Of a DNA stretch of 64,000 nt, positions 21,779 through 31,517 are shown piece after piece. Origin of the DNA: Aporrectodea caliginosa (taxonomy: Eukaryota; Annelida; Clitellata; Crassiclitellata; Lumbricidae); assembly GCA_020284085.1 (NCBI GenBank), contig JACEVL010000159.1:434501-498500 (forward strand), read 5' to 3'. Position numbers and translations under genes: made by a program. Within the stretch, counting starts at the first letter, position 1; each line of letters starts with the position of its first letter. The notes beneath the pieces were generated by a model. That model was not told the DNA's origin and made no database searches. It saw nothing but the letters and a program-made list of their open reading frames with translations.

Positions 21779-22301
21779 ACTGGTGGGGAAATTCCCCACC
21801 AGCCCTCTCAAATTCCCCACCAGTCCTTGCCATTTTCCCCACCAGTGAATTATGCCCTTTTTAGTATAACCAGTTGCCACCAATGATGAAATGATTACCA
21901 TAAATCATTTTATTGACCTTGACATACCGTAAATGCAAACCACAGCAGACGTGAAATCTTTATAATTTATATTTCTGCAAAAGGTGGTGTCAGCAATTGC
22001 GACATTGTCACCACATTCAATGCAAACTGAGAGAATTGTATCACATCACAACCTGGTTGTGGACGATCACAGAAGTAGCATGAACTCTGACACAATCAAT
22101 GCACAACTTAACATTGCCTTGAATGGAGTGGGAACTGCTCACTACGATCCAAGAATGGCCATTGTACATTTCTTTCTGCCCGGAATTGAAGAGAGCGTGA
22201 CCAATTTAGACATTTACTCAAGAAGAGATTTCGCTCATACATTTTTCAGAGAAGATGGCCAATTTTTTCTAGTTTCCTTAACATTCATCTTATTTCAGTA
22301 A
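21779..22301 (+). pseudogene. hAT-like transposase C-terminal fragment
   Basis: At 21984-22301 the frame reads LSPHSMQTERIVSHHNLVV, then SSMNSDTINAQLNIALNGVG and DPRMAIVHF. The pattern (His-Ser-Met-x-x-Glu-Arg, SHHNL, then short helices) is what I recall from hAT-type or ZNF862-like transposase C-termini in invertebrates. The call is from memory. The fragment has no N-terminal catalytic part. The palindrome CTGGTGGGGAAATTCCCCACCAG lies just upstream at 21780, and further CCCCACCAG copies lie at about 21806-21845 and 22467. Confidence 0.5.
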
Positions 22302-22798
22302 TCAGTGTTACCCTATTTCAGAATTTGTTTCTTTCCAGTAATTTGACTGCTTGAAAGTTCAACATATTTAAAAAATAATAAAAATATTATATATCCTTTT
22401 CCAAGTTTTTCTGAGACCGTGCTTTTTACTTAAACTTACGCGCGGAAAGTGCCCTTTTCGAAATATCCCCACCAGTGGAAATTTCTTTAAAAATCCTCTG
22501 CATAGGCCTATAACAGTACGAATGTAAGTTTGTATGTAATGTTTGTAAGTATGTTTGTCCGATGCTCTAACTCTTTCTTCGTTTAAGAAACGCCTGAAAA
22601 CAGACTATTTCTCATTGACTTTCAAATATTTGGATATTTTTTAACAGCTCTTCACCTGGCGACTGACGAACTAACCGTGCCTCATTAGGCTATTCGTATT
22701 TCTGTGTGACCTAGTGAATGTTTAAAATGTTTTTAATAAGAAAACAATAATGTATGGATGTATGGATGTATATGTAGATATGTATGCATGTATGTAGC

Positions 22799-22948
22799 CT
22801 ATGTATGTATGTATGTATGTATGTATGTATGTATGTATGTATGTATGTATGTATGTATGTATGTATGTATGTATGTATGTATGCATGAATGCATGTATGT
22901 ATGTATGTATGTATGCATGTATGTATGTATATATGTATGTATGTCATT
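22799..22948. repeat. (ATGT)n microsatellite
   Basis: About 150 bp of nearly pure ATGT tetramers with a few ATGC interruptions. Its right end is followed directly by TTTATATAGCGC, the same motif found beside other ATGT/ATAC tracts in this window. Confidence 0.98.
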
Positions 22949-24116
22949 ATTATATGAAGATTTATATAGCGCATGTTTATATAACAAAATACACCTCATA
23001 TGCACTAGTAAATAGTTAGTCCGATGACGTGAGCAGGTAAGTCTGTAATTGCTTCCTGGAGCTTTCGATGGAAAGTTCTGGAACAGGGAGTCCGACGGGC
23101 AGCGCATTCCAACCGTCGAGCCAAATGCATCGAATGTATACATGTATGCATATGTATGTATATATATATATATTTATAAGTATTGAAATAAATGCTTGGG
23201 TTAGGGGCCTATATACACAAGTCTCCAAATAGATAAGTGCGTCCGCTTATACACAACGATAATTATGATGACGATGATGATGATGCATTGCATACGTAAA
23301 TGTTTAATGGACGTACAATTATATAATTATAGTGCATAATACGTAAAGAAGTGTAGGCCTATAGTCTAATTGTCGATAGCCCCGCCTATATTGTAGGCCT
23401 GTAGGCCTGTAGTCGGAGGGTAAAGACCAGCGCTCAGAATACGTGACAAATCTATTTTAGTACACAGCAGACGAATGAATTGCGTGTACGACCCAGATAT
23501 ATAAAGAACGGTGTTGTAAGCAAGAAGCCAGGCTTTCTCACGAAACCAGATACAATAGTAGGCCTCACCGACAGCCTACACTTTAATACGCAACGGTGGA
23601 TAAGTGCTATGTATACTGCTTGCGTATGCTTGTGTACGTATGAATGTATATATGTACGTATGAATGTATGTGAGTACGGTTAGGCAAAGAGTGCAGCCAT
23701 TGGTGGATAAGTAGATCGTCTGTTTAGCATAGTGTAAGCTTTGTTGTTGACTGACGTACCTGCTATCCTTGTCGGCTCAGAGCTGTAGCCTACACGCAGT
23801 CAGTGTAGTAGGTGCTGTGTGCTGGTAGCAGTTCGTAGCTTTATATAGGCTACCGTTTACTGATCGATAGGTGGCAGTATCGTACGCATATGGCTGCGAA
23901 GCTCTCCAGGTAAGACAACGGACAGACAGTCGAAAATCGTTAAGAATTATACACCATATCCTCGCCTCAAATTCACATAAATTCCGTGTGACCGTGGGTA
24001 CCGGGTACGTTACAATTTAAAAAATTATTATTATGCATGTATATATGCATGCATGCACGTATCTGTGTATACTCTGTATAGTGAGCGCAAGCTTTAATGC
24101 AAGTACAGTATGCTGA

Positions 24117-24248
<132 letters not shown>

Positions 24249-24304
24249 CAGTTGCAATGCTTCGTAAAGAACGGCGTTCTCTAGTGGACAGACGAAACTG
24301 AATC

Positions 24305-25010
24305 CCAGGCTGAAAGATTGAGGATTTAGAGTAAGAGGAAGAAGATATTCAAGATATGGAGACTATAAGGCGGCAGAAATATGAGCATGATAGAAGAAGG
24401 TGGAAGTTAAGAAAATAAGTTAGAACGGAAGAGAAGGAAGGCTGTGGATGAGGATGAGAAAGATGAAGAGGATGAGAAACAAGAGAAGGAAGAGAATGAG
24501 GAGTGGAGGAAGAGGAAGAGGCAAGGAGAAGAAGGAAGAGGAGGAGATGCACTCATGATGACGAAGAAATGTAACAGAACCAGGAGGAGGAGAATGCGAA
24601 GAGGCTGATGAGAAGGTTAGACGATGAAAAGCAGAAAGAGGTCAATGAATGATGGATAGAGGAGGATGAAGAGATCGTTGTGGGAAGCAGTAACACGAGG
24701 ATGAGGAGGACAACAATGAATAGGAAGAGGAACAGAAACGAGAGGAAGATACAAAAATGAGAGGAAGATACAAAAATGAGAGGAAGATACAAAGCAAGAG
24801 GAAGATGGTTTGAATATAAGACAAGGTGTAAGAGATTATGGTAGTATGAACAGAAACAGGAAGATAAGCAGGAGGTGGATTAGCATGCAGAGGAGGAGGA
24901 GAAGGAGGAGGAAGATAAAGAGGGGAAGGAAGCGTAGAAGGAAGATGAGGAAGATGGGAGGAGAAAAGAGAATTATAAGGATGTTGAAGATAATATATTC
25001 GTGAAGATTC
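24305..25010 (+). repeat. Polypurine (AGG/GAA-rich) tract of about 700 bp
   Basis: The plus strand is overwhelmingly A and G, with degenerate GAGGAAGA and AGGAGG units. A short perfect triplication of an 18-20-bp unit (AGAGGAAGATACAAA) lies at about 24740-24795. A second tract of the same kind lies at 33890-34510. Confidence 0.85.
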
Positions 25011-25039
25011 GTTCGAAATGACACTAGCATCCTAAAGGC

Positions 25040-25110
25040 TAGCGCAGAGTAGCCTCTGAGTAGAAGCGTCGAAGGGGCGCAATATAAATGTTCAATTACA
25101 TTACATTACA
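25040..25110 (+). mobile_element. SINE family B tail
   Basis: GCCTCTGAGTAGAAGCGTCG followed by AAGGGGCGCAATATAAATG. It matches the tail at 52070-52125 (GCGCCTCTGAGTAGAAATCTTGAAGGGGCGCT). It ends in short ATTACATTACA repeats. Confidence 0.6.
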
Positions 25111-25369
25111 TACATAATATCCGCGGTTTTATGCTGGTTCTGCAAGAATATTTTACATAGCCCTGTTTACGTCGTCGTTCAATTAAAACGGGCGGAGGTC
25201 TGTCCGCCTTCTATCTATAATTAAGTCAGTTCAAACGAAGAGCGGGACTTGATGGCCTGAGAACTGATTGTGTGAAAGTGGCAGCGTGAATATTTTATGT
25301 GTTATGGCCTATTAGGCAGTGTGAATGTACAAAGGCGGACGTCACTGCCATGGTGGCGCATAGGCCTGT

Positions 25370-25812
25370 GATGATATGGGCCTGCACAGACCTACTCGCA
25401 TATGGTCCTCGGCGTATAGGCCTGTTAACATGTACTTGCTTAGACCTTCGCACGCATGGTCTTAGCCTAGGCGTGCGTGCCTGTAATGTGGGTCTGCATA
25501 GACCGTTGCACATGTGGTCCTAGGCGTATAGGACCATATATGTATGTGCAAAGGTCTATGCAGGCCAACATTACAGTCCCATAACCTAAAACCCATATTA
25601 CAGGTCTATACGCCTATGACCATAGGTGCGAGTCAGTGCAGACCCACATTACAGGCCCACACGCCTAGGAACCTGTATAGACTTGGGCCTGCTTAGACCT
25701 AGGACCTTATGTGCGAAGGTCCTATCACAGGCTCCTAGGCGTATGGGCCTATGCAGGTCCACATGTAATGTGAGCCTGCATAGGCCCACATTACATGTAT
25801 ATGGTCCTAGGC
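25370..25812. repeat. Degenerate array of CCTAGGCGTATAGG-type units in both orientations
   Basis: Motifs CCTAGGCGTATAGG, CATAGGCCTG, TGTAATGTGGGTCTGCATAGACC and their reverse complements (CCCACATTACAGG, CAGGCCCACATTACA) recur about every 60 bp. TAGGCCTA-like palindromes are frequent. It is an inverted, repeatedly rearranged minisatellite. The overlapping short ORFs have no domain. Confidence 0.8.
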
Positions 25813-26045
25813 TTCGACACCGTTATCCGTAAGTATATGCTGTATTACGGTAGGCTACTAAGAAATGTGACTTCTTCGATAGAGCGGACTTCTCGCGTTT
25901 GCAATGAAGGTGAAAAATTTCCGTTTAAGACATGTGGGTGTCCAATTCCCGCGAATTCAGTTCATTCATTGTACTCGTATGTTATGTTAGGCCTGTGCTA
26001 TGTTATGTATGGACGCACGTATGTATTTATTATTACTTCTGCATT

Positions 26046-26200
26046 ATTATCCGTTGATATCTTATGACTAAGCATCAATCGATGGCGCTGAGGATCAACT
26101 GCGAGTGAAGGACTTGCTCAAGTATCTTACACAGTAACGCTCTCAGTGAAAGACTCGAACCCCACTCTCCACGTTACAAGCCGAGCACTCTTTTTAATTA
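26046..26200 (-). mobile_element. tRNA-derived SINE, family B, copy
   Basis: On the minus strand, a tRNA-like head (CTCGGCTTGTAACGTGGAG, then GGGGTTCGAGTC as B-box) is followed by TGAGCAAGTCCTTCACTCGC. The body sequence matches GGGCAAGTCCTTCACTCGCA in the element at 51995. A further degraded piece (GTTCAAGGTCCC) follows at 26225-26300. Confidence 0.6.
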
Positions 26201-26744
26201 TTATATTGCATTAATTAGGCGCACAAGGTTGAGTGAAGGTGAAGGCGGGTGAAGGTCGACAGAACATCGATGGCGAAGACTTGTTCAAGGTCCCTACAAA
26301 ATGACTGCTTATAGGGAAGGCTCAAACCATAGAACGAGTATGCGCATATTACGAATATTAAGATTTGTAGAAATTGACGAATATTGACGAATATTGAAAC
26401 TGGCCAAGGAATATTAATTTTTTTAATTTCTATTCATTCTTAATTCTTAAAATTCCGGGATTAATTGTAAAAAATTCAGTGCCAAAAACTAGGCATTAGA
26501 ACAAGAACAGTTACATGTTACAGTTATCATCTTATGTGAATAACTTCCCTTAGTAGCCTATATAGCAAACCTCTACTCGTATTCGTAAATTAGTAGTCTT
26601 AAATTATTTCGTAAACTAAACGGAAATAATGACGTCATGAACGAATACTTACGAATATTTACGAATATTAAAAATGCCCTAATATTCACGAATATATACG
26701 AATGTTAAAGCTTGATGTCACGAATTCTCGTTCTATGGCTCAAA

Positions 26745-26813
26745 CCCGTACTCTACGCGTTACAGACCGAGCAATCGGTTAGATCGCTCGGTCTGTAACG
26801 CGCGGAGTACGGG
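26745..26813. repeat. 28-bp-arm hairpin made of two opposed tRNA-like SINE heads
   Basis: The left arm 26745-26772 (CCCGTACTCTACGCG, TTACAGACCGAGC) pairs with the right arm 26786-26813 (GCTCGGTCTGTAACGCG, CGGAGTACGGG). There are two mismatches and a 13-nt loop. Read rightwards, GGTTAGATCGCTCGGTCTGT looks like a tRNA A-box region, so two SINE heads seem to face each other. Another head-like piece, GGATCGAACCCGTACTC, follows at about 26837. Confidence 0.8.
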
Positions 26814-27194
26814 TACCTTGCTCCACTTCAGAAAAGGATCGAACCCGTACTCTAACCGGTCGGCTACAGTACTGCACGGCTTAAATGTTGCCTTCATCCT
26901 TGTGTCATATTACACCTGAATCAGAGGCGCCCTTTGACAGTCTTTGACAGTTTTGTGATATATAGGCGAGGACAAAAATGCCGCCACTTACTCATAAATG
27001 TCATCTTTTTGACTGAAGTGTCCATCATGTATTTTGTCGGAATTTGCCGCCCCTTTAAAAATGCCGCTCTAAGCAGCCGCCTATATCGCCTATACCTAAA
27101 GCCGTCACTGTCCCGAATATTAATATTCGTGTGTCTGTATACCGCACAAATAACGCAGTCTTTTTAACATATCGGATCAATGTTGAACTTACAA

Positions 27195-27432
27195 CGCAAC
27201 TGTAAATACTTCTGGATTCGCTCATCACACTCACTCGTTGAACTTCATGGATCCAAACACAGGGACCAATTCACAACGAATCGAGCGTGCATCGAAGGCA
27301 GCGAAAGAACGCAACCAACGTCAAAATGGAACACTTAGACAAATGCTTGATTATTACATTTACGAATTCATGTGGCGTAACCGCGTGAAAGTTGGCAGTT
27401 TCAACTATACTTCGATATATCATCTTGGTTGA
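27195..27432 (+). pseudogene. Merlin/ISXO2-like transposase C-terminal fragment
   Basis: The frame reads HTHSLNFMDPNTGTNSQRIE, then 25 residues, then LRQMLDYYIYEFMWRNR. This matches the end of the DDE domain of ISXO2-like (IS1595/Merlin) transposases: H-S-x-N-F-V-D-P-x-T-G-A-x-T-Q-x-I-E, then a helix and Y-L-x-E-F-M-W-R-x-R. The catalytic N-terminal half is not recognised upstream, so the copy looks truncated. No inverted termini were identified. Confidence 0.75.
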
Positions 27433-28189
27433 CTTTGCGAAGTTTTGGCCACCCGGCTACTGTTAACTCTGGTAGAAATGTTGTGAAGGATTGTCATTGT
27501 CAAGAATTTTCATCTGTGGAATTTAATTCGGGTGAAACATGACACTGTTGTGTTTAATTTCATGAAGGCTAAATTAAATTCAGGTTAAATTTGACACTAT
27601 AGTATACCGCTGCACGATATGTATGTGTGCCGTGAATAATAACTGACTGAGGTCCCTGTATAACTTCCTACTGTCTGTCTCTGCGTGTCTGTCCCTCTGC
27701 ATGCCTGTCCTTTTCTCCATTTTCTGGTGCTATCGACCGTTATTTCAACACATGCAGTTACACAGAGGAGAATCAAGGACACATGCAAAGCCAACTTAGC
27801 CAAGATATCTTTAGTGAGACAATTACAGTCTATGACGTCGTCTGCAACGATGTACTTTGGCCCTAGTTATTGTACCGAGTGGAATATCGTCGTTTTTTCT
27901 CCAGTAGGCCTAATTGTCATAGCCATCATATATAGCACCATCAACACATCTGCATATAATGTACATAATATACATGCCAATATATATATATATGAAGTTG
28001 ACCTGGTTTACGGCTGGGTATATATAGGTGCGCCATCGCTGATGTCTTATATGCACACACCCGCGCAATAGAAATGACTAATTAACAATAAACAGTATTT
28101 GTATGGTTTTTCTGTGCGCGGGCAAGCCTGCAGACTATCTTCGTCTATCTAGTGGCATATAATTACATATAATTATATGTATATATGTT

Positions 28190-28330
28190 CGCACTTTTGT
28201 TTATGATTACTGTTCATTTATTATATGTATATGTATATATATATAATATATATATATATATTATTATTATACATATCATATATGATAATATATGTATTTA
28301 TATATTATATATATATGTGTATATAATCTA
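28190..28330. repeat. AT-rich palindromic (TA)n region
   Basis: Mixed (TA), (ATATGT) and (TTA) repeats with several small palindromes. The flanking 27433-28190 and 28740-29410 contain no recognisable gene. Confidence 0.8.
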
Positions 28331-28663
28331 AATGCGTTAATTAGTGTGTGAATGTTTAGTGCATTAGTGATGCTGTTATTTAGAGTGATGCATACATACA
28401 GGATGATACGGTGAGTAAGGCGCTGTATCCGTTCAGTTCGTGTTCCATCCCTGCAGTGGCTCTGAATAGCCTCAGATTCATTTATTTGTTGAACCCTTGG
28501 TTCGGAATTTCCTATTTTTATTGTTCTGAATGTCTGTATAATTATGTTTGCATAGCTCCGTGTATGTTCGTTTCCTACCTTTACTGTCTCTCTGTGTGTC
28601 TACACGTGTCTGCATGTGTGCCTTGTGCATGCATATGTATACACGTGTATATATATACATATT

Positions 28664-28737
28664 AAGACACTGATGAACACAGGTAAACACAAACATATAT
28701 ATATATGTTTGTGTTTATCTGTGTTCACCAGTGTCTT
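28664..28737. repeat. Perfect-looking foldback hairpin, arms of about 34 bp
   Basis: AAGACACTGATGAACACAGG and TAAACACAAACATATAT on the left are mirrored by ATATATGTTTGTGTTTATCT and GTGTTCACCAGTGTCTT on the right. There are about two mismatches and essentially no loop. Confidence 0.85.
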
Positions 28738-29417
28738 TATATGTTTTGTTTTCTTCTGTGTGTCTTTCCCTCTGTCTCCTTTTGCGTCATTATTGCTAGG
28801 ATAACTAAGTGCAATGACAGTGCTGGCCCCATGGCAGCTGCATGGTCTGCATCTGATGGAAGGAAAGAGGGATGGATGAAGGAAAGGAGAGAGGAAGTTA
28901 GGGAGGGATGTAGGGAGGGATGGAGGAATAATTCGATGGATGGAGGGAGATTTCCAGCCAGAACCGACTGATGGCTGGTACATGCACCACTTTGAAACGC
29001 TGACTTTCGGTTAATATAAAGCTACTGGTGTAAGAATTATCTCTTTTACTCCCTAATATCTGGATCTGATTTCTATCAGAGATAAGATATCGTACAAACA
29101 CAGAGACGACGATACAACAGACGGGTCGAGAGGGAGGGATAAACAGACATAGAGAGTTAGAAAGACGGGCAGGGAGTCAGACATACAGAGAGACAGACAG
29201 GCAAAGACATATAGGCAGAGACAGACAGACAACTTATCTGCAGAGTGCAGACGGATATAGTATGACGCAACGTTTGAGGTCAATTGGATATACATCTGAA
29301 AACATATTCCTACGCCTTTCAGAGGCTCTTCTTGAAATGCGCTATACAAATATTAGAAGAAACAAGGTGCATAAGGTTGTTGGAGGCAGAAGATACATGC
29401 GTGCAGGCAAATCTATT

Positions 29418-29525
29418 GAGTTAGTTACAGGTGGCCTCTAGCAGCAGACCTGTCAGTCTCTGAATCACACAGACAGTGTGATTCAGAGGCTGACAGGCTT
29501 ATAGGTCTGCTGCTGTAACTAATTC
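29418..29525. repeat. Foldback hairpin of about 108 bp
   Basis: GTTAGTTACAG, GCAGCAGACCTGTCAG and CTCTGAATCACAC on the left pair with GTGTGATTCAGAGGCTGACAGG, GGTCTGCTGC and TGTAACTAATTC on the right. The loop is five bases (AGACA). The left arm has a bulge of about 10 bases. No target duplication is obvious. Confidence 0.8.
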
Positions 29526-30120
29526 TATAGGTATTTATAAATGATTGTAGGCACCGCATTAGCATTGCCATCACTTTAATGGTGCAGCTATCGACTCATG
29601 CATGTTAAACTCGTACTTATAGTCCAATGTGACTCCAATGTTCGCGGAGATACTTTGGGTTTAAACAATAGCAACGGTGACCCAACAAGGAGATAATTAG
29701 TTGGCTTTTTACATAAGTTTTCAAGATATATATTCAGTGCAGGTGGATTTAACTTCATAAAATGTCTCTAATTGTTTCGGTTACCAGACATTAATTTCAA
29801 AAAACGTTATGGTCGTCGGTTTAGTGTCGGGCTCATGGGTCGCGGTCCTGGTTATAGAGTTTGAGTGAACGCTGTGGTCGTGATAAAGGCGAGGTCAGGA
29901 TTCAGTTGGCTCAAAGTTGGATAAGGGTTAACTTAGTCCCAGCTTAACATTGTTATGATTATCAGCTATACATTTGGTAAGAGCGTATAGGCTATATATA
30001 TATATATAGGCTGCGTATACCTTGTGCACCTCTGTGAAAAAGAGCATGTTCGCTTCCCGATGCTGTCTTATTTAAGAGATTTAAATCTCGGGTTAGCACC
30101 TAGTGCACGGGTTAAATGGC

Positions 30121-30169
30121 GTGGCGTCTATTCAAACGGGCGAGCGGTGGTGAAGGATCTCACCCGATC
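30121..30169 (+). repeat. Dispersed repeat segment shared with 5229-5273
   Basis: TCTATTCAAACGGG, GCGGTGGTGAAGGATCTCAC and CCGAT match the segment beside the 21-bp minisatellite. Here no minisatellite follows. Confidence 0.65.
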
Positions 30170-30370
30170 TTCATTGAAAATGAGCAGGACGAGGCCATAT
30201 AGGTCGCTATAGAAGAACGCGAACATTTATATTTAAATTGTCTAATTATGATCACATAACGATCTGTTGTGTTAAAGTTCTTGTTCTTTGCCTATTTCAG
30301 GTGACATATTTAGAGAAACCGCGGAACATGACCACCTGGAGTTTACGTCATTGTCTAATCGATCTTCGCA

Positions 30371-30418
30371 GAGTATAATAACGGAGTGGAATCCGTTCTT
30401 AAACTGTTGTTCAGTTCG
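30371..30418 (+). promoter_or_regulatory. Candidate core promoter of the LamG/WD40 gene
   Basis: A TATAATA box at 30374-30380 lies about 35 bases upstream of an arthropod-type initiator TCAGTT at 30411-30416. The start codon follows at 30779, giving a leader of about 370 nt. There is also an AG acceptor (CCTATTTCAG) ending at 30300, so transcription might instead begin farther upstream. This is weak, motif-only evidence. Confidence 0.3.
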
Positions 30419-30778
30419 AATCTAAACGGAATTCAGTGAAGTGGAATGGGAAGCAGAGAGAGACCTGAGCGTAGCTCGTGAGTCGGTGGACTATACCTCC
30501 TTCACCTACCACTTGAATCGATATCCATTCATTCGGTCGATAGATCGAGTGAGTCCATTCCAAGCGAGCGTTTTCTCGTGATTGATTTATGAGAATTTCA
30601 ACAACGAGTTGACACGAAATCAATTTTGGTTATTAGTGGATTTATTGCGATGCCTGCAGTTTTCTGGGCGTCTGCAGTTAACTAAATTAGAGATAATAAG
30701 TGAAGGGAATTTGCAAACCGGAAGGCATCGAATGGTTTCGTCTCTGGTTTACCTCATAGTAGCTCTGTCCTCGCAACG

Positions 30779-31517
30779 ATGTCTCGAGGCCTTTTATCCT
30801 TGTCGCTGTTTTTCTTCATTGCGTTCGTTGGCCTTCGACGAGGTTCTGAGGCCATAACTCTTCCCGGAAGTGAGACCTCTTACGCTCGCTACCCTCGGTG
30901 GAACGACTGCCTGAATGCGTCCTTCTCATTCGAGTTCAAGTCGACTCAGTCGGACAGGGGCCAGGTCCTTCTCTGGTACGTCGATGACGGAGGTACTTAC
31001 GACTTCTTCGAGGTCACGATGAACGCCGGACGCGTTCGCCTCGTTCTGAACATCGTCGACGGAAAGGATGGAAATGTCGAGATCACCGTCGGTCACGGGG
31101 TCAACGACGGTCGCTGGCACAAGGTCGAGGTCAAGCGCCGACGGATGGAGACCTCTCTCAAGGTCGACGGAACCGTCGAAAGCCGCTTCTCGTTCGGATC
31201 TGATTTCTACTTCGGCAGGGGCCACAACAGCTACGTCTACATCGGAGGTCTACCGAGCGAGTTGACCCAGAATCTGGCCCAGCTGGCCCTCCCGTCGGCC
31301 CTCTTTCACCAGCGGCTGAAGGGCTCCGTAAGGAATGTTCTGTACGGCAACTGCAGCTGTCATACGCAGAGGGCTGTTCTGGTCGACGGGGTTGGGGTCA
31401 CCCAGTTCCCCCCTGAGACCTGTGAACTGCGTAATCCGTGTCGTGAGGGATGCATTTGTATAACGACGGATCAACCGGAACCACAGTGCGACTGCTCCGA
31501 ACTACAATGCGTCACAG
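30779..31517 (+). CDS. Exon 1: signal peptide, first LamG domain, Cys-rich segment
   Basis: Residues 1-246. The hydrophobic start [18 protein letters not shown] is a signal peptide, with likely cleavage after GSEA. A neurexin-type LamG domain follows, with [29 protein letters not shown] and YVYIGGLP. Residues 215-246 hold eight Cys in a compact block ([14 protein letters not shown] and CDCSELQCV) that resembles a degenerate EGF. The donor CAG|GTACGA leaves phase 1. The start codon is the first ATG of this frame that gives a signal peptide. Confidence 0.85.

Noticed and set aside
22711..23143. Tyr/Met/Cys/Val and His-Thr-Tyr-Ile repeat ORFs
   Set aside because: They arise from the (ATGT)n microsatellite in different frames.
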